Source of the DNA: Gammaproteobacteria bacterium
GTDB lineage: Bacteria > Pseudomonadota > Gammaproteobacteria > Steroidobacterales > Steroidobacteraceae
Assembly (NCBI GenBank): GCA_010031985.1
Contig: RGYP01000085.1
Location: forward strand, 1 to 7,556
DNA length: 7,556 nucleotides
Reading direction: 5' to 3'
The notes under the pieces are model-generated. The model was given only the letters and a program-made list of their open reading frames with translations, did not search any database and was not told where the DNA came from. Positions 5,131 through 7,556 of this stretch are shown here, in pieces (within the stretch, counting starts at the first letter, position 1; every line of letters begins with the position of its first letter). A program made the translations under genes and the position numbers.

Positions 5131-6373
5131 GCCGCGCCACTCGCGGCAACTCACCCGCCAGCCCGAGCGCGCGTTCGGCGAACGGCCGACGCAGCAACGC
5201 ACTGCGGCCGACGACGCCGAGTCCCCGCTCGACCCAGCGTGACCATTCGTCGCCGCCGAACGCCAGAAAGCGGTTGAAGAGATCCAAGGCCGTCGCCATC
5301 AGTTCGTTGTCGCTTTTGCGCCAGCGCTCGTAGCGACGCAGCACACGCAGCGCACCCGGATCTTCGCCCTCGCACCCCGCCGCCTCGAGCACTTCGGCGA
5401 GTGCCGCGGCATCGAGCAAACCGAGGTTCACGCCCTGCCCGGCGAGCGGGTGCACGATGTGGGCCGCATCGCCGACCAGCGCACAGCGCTCGCGCGTGTA
5501 CTCTGGCGCGCTCACTCGTCGCAGCGGAAAACTGCGCCGCAGGCTCGCGAGTTCGAGCGCACCCAGAACGCCGGCGCTGGCAGTCGTCAGCTCGCTCGCG
5601 AATTCATGCGGTGCAGCGGCCAACAGCGCCTCGGCACGAACCCTCGGCAAGGACCAGACGATGGAACTCTCGCCGCTCGCGAGCGGCAGCAATGCCAGCG
5701 TGCCCTCGCCGCTGAAGCGCTGCCAAGCCGTACCTTCGTGGGGACGTTCGCTTTTCACATTGGCGACGATGGCCAGTTGCAAATAATCCTGTGCTTCGAC
5801 GCCGAGGCCGGCTATCTCGCGTACCCTCGAGCGCCCACCGTCGGCACCGACCACGAGCTTGGCGGTGAATCGGCCTGCGTGGGTGACGAGCTCGACGCCG
5901 GCAGCGCCGAAATCCATGTCGTCGAGCTGCGCGCGCAGCAGCTTGCCGCCAGCCTCGATGAAGGCTGCAAGCGTCGCGCGCTGCAACGCGTCGTTGCCGA
6001 CGATGTAACCCAGGTTCGCTTCGCCAAGTTCTGCTGCATCGAAAGTCAGCGAGCCTTCGCTGCGCGGTGCGGCATCGCGCGGCCAGACGTGCATGCGCTC
6101 GTAGGGTGCGAGGACGTCCTGTGCCGCTGCCAACGTCGACCAGGCGCCCGCCACACGCAGCACGCGTTCGCTGGCACGCGACAAGGCGAAGACGCGCAGA
6201 TCGCGCGCATCGATGGGCTCGGCAAGATCGGGCAAGTCGCGCTCGAGCAGCAGCACGCGCAGCGCCTGCGGGCGCGCACGCACGAGCAGCGCGCCGAGCG
6301 TCGCCCCGACCGGACCGCCGCCGACGATCGCCACATCAAAGATTTCACTCGCCACGGCCGGTGCCGAACTCAT
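5123..6373 (-). CDS. ubiI: FAD-dependent ubiquinone hydroxylase, UbiI/VisC type
   Basis: Encodes 416 residues; E. coli UbiI has 400. It belongs to the UbiH/UbiF/UbiI flavin monooxygenases that hydroxylate the aromatic ring during ubiquinone synthesis; UbiI acts at C5. An N-terminal FAD-binding fold is visible: GGGPVG (18-23), ending in LLLER (41-45). GADGGRSRVRE (176-186) is the DG motif. CALVGDAAHIVHPLAGQGVN (297-316) is the second FAD contact, with Gly301-Asp302. The end, RALGLAGELPRVARRA, resembles the UbiI tail. The frame extends 42 codons upstream, but the ATG at 6373 overlaps the ubiH stop as ATGA, has GGAG seven bases before it and puts the Rossmann motif at the usual place. Which ring carbon it hydroxylates cannot be decided from sequence; UbiI is the best fit by tail and by position after ubiH. 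Confidence 0.88.
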   Translation of the reverse strand: MSSAPAVASEIFDVAIVGGGPVGATLGALLVRARPQALRVLLLERDLPDLAEPIDARDLRVFALSRASERVLRVAGAWSTLAAAQDVLAPYERMHVWPRDAAPRSEGSLTFDAAELGEANLGYIVGNDALQRATLAAFIEAGGKLLRAQLDDMDFGAAGVELVTHAGRFTAKLVVGADGGRSRVREIAGLGVEAQDYLQLAIVANVKSERPHEGTAWQRFSGEGTLALLPLASGESSIVWSLPRVRAEALLAAAPHEFASELTTASAGVLGALELASLRRSFPLRRVSAPEYTRERCALVGDAAHIVHPLAGQGVNLGLLDAAALAEVLEAAGCEGEDPGALRVLRRYERWRKSDNELMATALDLFNRFLAFGGDEWSRWVERGLGVVGRSALLRRPFAERALGLAGELPRVARRA

Positions 6374-7556
6374 GGCATGACTCCGAGGCCGCGACCGAGT
6401 CGCGGCGTGCGCCCCGAAAAGCCCCAGCTCAGGCGCGACATCGCCTGCTTGGCGGTCGGAGACAAGTCGAAGAGCAACAAACCGAGATCGCGCAACCAAG
6501 GCACACCCGGTCGTTGGTCGCCGAACAATTTCACCAACCCGTCGGTGAAGCGCGTCACGCCATCACGATCGGCGTGGCGTCGAGTTGCGAATTCTTCGAG
6601 CACTGCGGGTGCGCCGACATCTGCCGCGGCACCGTGCCGGCTCACCACCTCGGCCAGACATTCGGCGAGCGTCGCAGCGTCGCGCAATCCGAGGTTGAAT
6701 CCCTGCCCCGCCACCGGGTGCAGGCCTTGCGCGGCGTTGCCGATCAGAGCGACGCGGCGGCCGATCAAAGTTTTCGCACGCGACAATCGAAGTGGATAGG
6801 AGGCGCGACGACCTACCGACTGCAGGCGTCCGATCCGCCAACCGAAGGCCTGCTGCAAGGCCGCGAGGTATTCCGCGTCGCTGTATTGCAGCACGCGCTC
6901 GGCGGCGGCGGGTGCCAGTGTCCACACCACGCCATAGGCGCCATCTTGCAGCGGCAAAACTGCAAAAGGACCACTCGGCGTAAAGCGCTCGAACGCCGTG
7001 CCGTCGGCGGCGCGCGCGGCCCGCACATGCGCCACGATCGCGACTTGTTCGTAATCTTCGATGTCGGCCCCCAAACCTGCCGCCTCGCGCACGCGCGAAT
7101 TCGCGCCGTCCGCAGCAATCACGAGGCGAGCCCGCAGCGGCGGGCCGTCGGGCTCGGTCCGCAGCTCGACCAGTTGCTCGCCGATGCTGACCGCCGTGCA
7201 ACGCGCCGGCATCCGCCATTGCAGATCGGGCAGCGCCCGCAGTCGCCCTTGCAAAGCTGCACCCAGCACTCGATTCGTCACGACGTAACCAAACGCCTCG
7301 AGGCCATGCTCTGCCGCATCGAGACGCGCGAAGCCGAATCGACCCGCATCGGACACGTGGATCCGCCGGATCGCCGCCGCCTGCGGCGCGATTTGCGACC
7401 AGAGACCGAGCGCTTCGAAGGTGCGGCGCGTGCCGTTGCCGAGCGCCGTCGTGCGATCGTCGAAACTCGGCTGCGCGGCCCCATCGGGCGCGACGCCTTC
7501 GATCAAAGCCGTCTTGAGACCCGTCGGCGCGAGGGCGAGCGCGAGACTCGCGCCCA
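6370..7556 (-). CDS. ubiH: 2-octaprenyl-6-methoxyphenol hydroxylase (UbiH), 5' end outside the window
   Basis: 394 residues are visible; the first 15 or so, including the start and most of the GxGxxG motif, lie beyond the right edge. The visible part opens with GASLALALAP and LIEG, and the frame runs unbroken to the edge, so the TTG at 7506 is internal. UbiH hydroxylates C1 of the ubiquinone ring using FAD and oxygen. Diagnostic features are FDDRTTALGNGT (31-42 of the visible part), AADGANSRVRE (148-158) and VALIGNAAQGLHPVAGQGFN (268-287). The Asn in GNAAQ, in place of the GD aspartate of the family, is also found in E. coli UbiH and separates it from UbiI and UbiF. It overlaps ubiI by four bases, so the two are surely one transcript. 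Confidence 0.93.
   Translation of the reverse strand, partial: GASLALALAPTGLKTALIEGVAPDGAAQPSFDDRTTALGNGTRRTFEALGLWSQIAPQAAAIRRIHVSDAGRFGFARLDAAEHGLEAFGYVVTNRVLGAALQGRLRALPDLQWRMPARCTAVSIGEQLVELRTEPDGPPLRARLVIAADGANSRVREAAGLGADIEDYEQVAIVAHVRAARAADGTAFERFTPSGPFAVLPLQDGAYGVVWTLAPAAAERVLQYSDAEYLAALQQAFGWRIGRLQSVGRRASYPLRLSRAKTLIGRRVALIGNAAQGLHPVAGQGFNLGLRDAATLAECLAEVVSRHGAAADVGAPAVLEEFATRRHADRDGVTRFTDGLVKLFGDQRPGVPWLRDLGLLLFDLSPTAKQAMSRLSWGFSGRTPRLGRGLGVMP

Noticed and set aside
6376..6378. Alternative ATG for ubiI five bases upstream
   Set aside because: It is out of frame with UbiI and only two bases from the GGAG, too close for initiation.
5450..6799. Long plus-strand open frame opposite ubiI and ubiH
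   Set aside because: It spans two well-supported genes in antisense and has no family features.

Overview
The window is GC-rich, densely packed chromosomal DNA holding housekeeping metabolism. The UbiH-UbiI tandem of ubiquinone hydroxylases next to a glycine cleavage operon points to a proteobacterium, most likely a high-GC gammaproteobacterium. Two features differ from enteric bacteria: the glycine decarboxylase P-protein is split into GcvPA and GcvPB, and IspG is of the longer type (407 residues). The genus cannot be told from the sequence. I see no transposase, integrase, tRNA, rRNA or CRISPR array.

Layout: (1) bases 1-3059, minus strand, hold the glycine cleavage operon, transcribed gcvT, gcvH, gcvPA, gcvPB, with gcvPB cut off by the left edge. 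(2) Bases 3060-3495 hold the control region between gcvT and the divergent gene ispG. On the minus strand this contains an extended -10 promoter, a 5' leader, a tandem glycine riboswitch and an intrinsic terminator before gcvT. (3) Bases 3496-5085, plus strand, hold ispG (isoprenoid precursor synthesis) and phhB (pterin carbinolamine dehydratase), 30 bases apart. (4) Bases 5086-7556 hold a short convergent gap and then, on the minus strand, ubiI and ubiH, which overlap by four bases. ubiH lacks its first residues at the right edge.

How the genes work together: GcvT, GcvH, GcvPA and GcvPB, with lipoamide dehydrogenase encoded elsewhere, oxidise glycine to CO2, ammonia and methylene-tetrahydrofolate. 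The riboswitch lets glycine control this operon. IspG makes HMBPP for isoprenoids, which supply the ubiquinone side chain, and UbiI and UbiH hydroxylate the ubiquinone ring. The order ubiH-ubiI-gcvTHP on one strand matches E. coli, but here ispG-phhB sits between ubiI and gcvT in the opposite orientation.

The most interesting part is the gcv leader. Its first transcribed bases are perfectly complementary to the conserved 3' strand of both glycine aptamers (9 and 10 bases). The terminator stem abuts the closing helix of aptamer 2. An 8-base inverted repeat brackets the -10 element. I found no sign of an entirely new system; the leader is an unusual variant of a known one.
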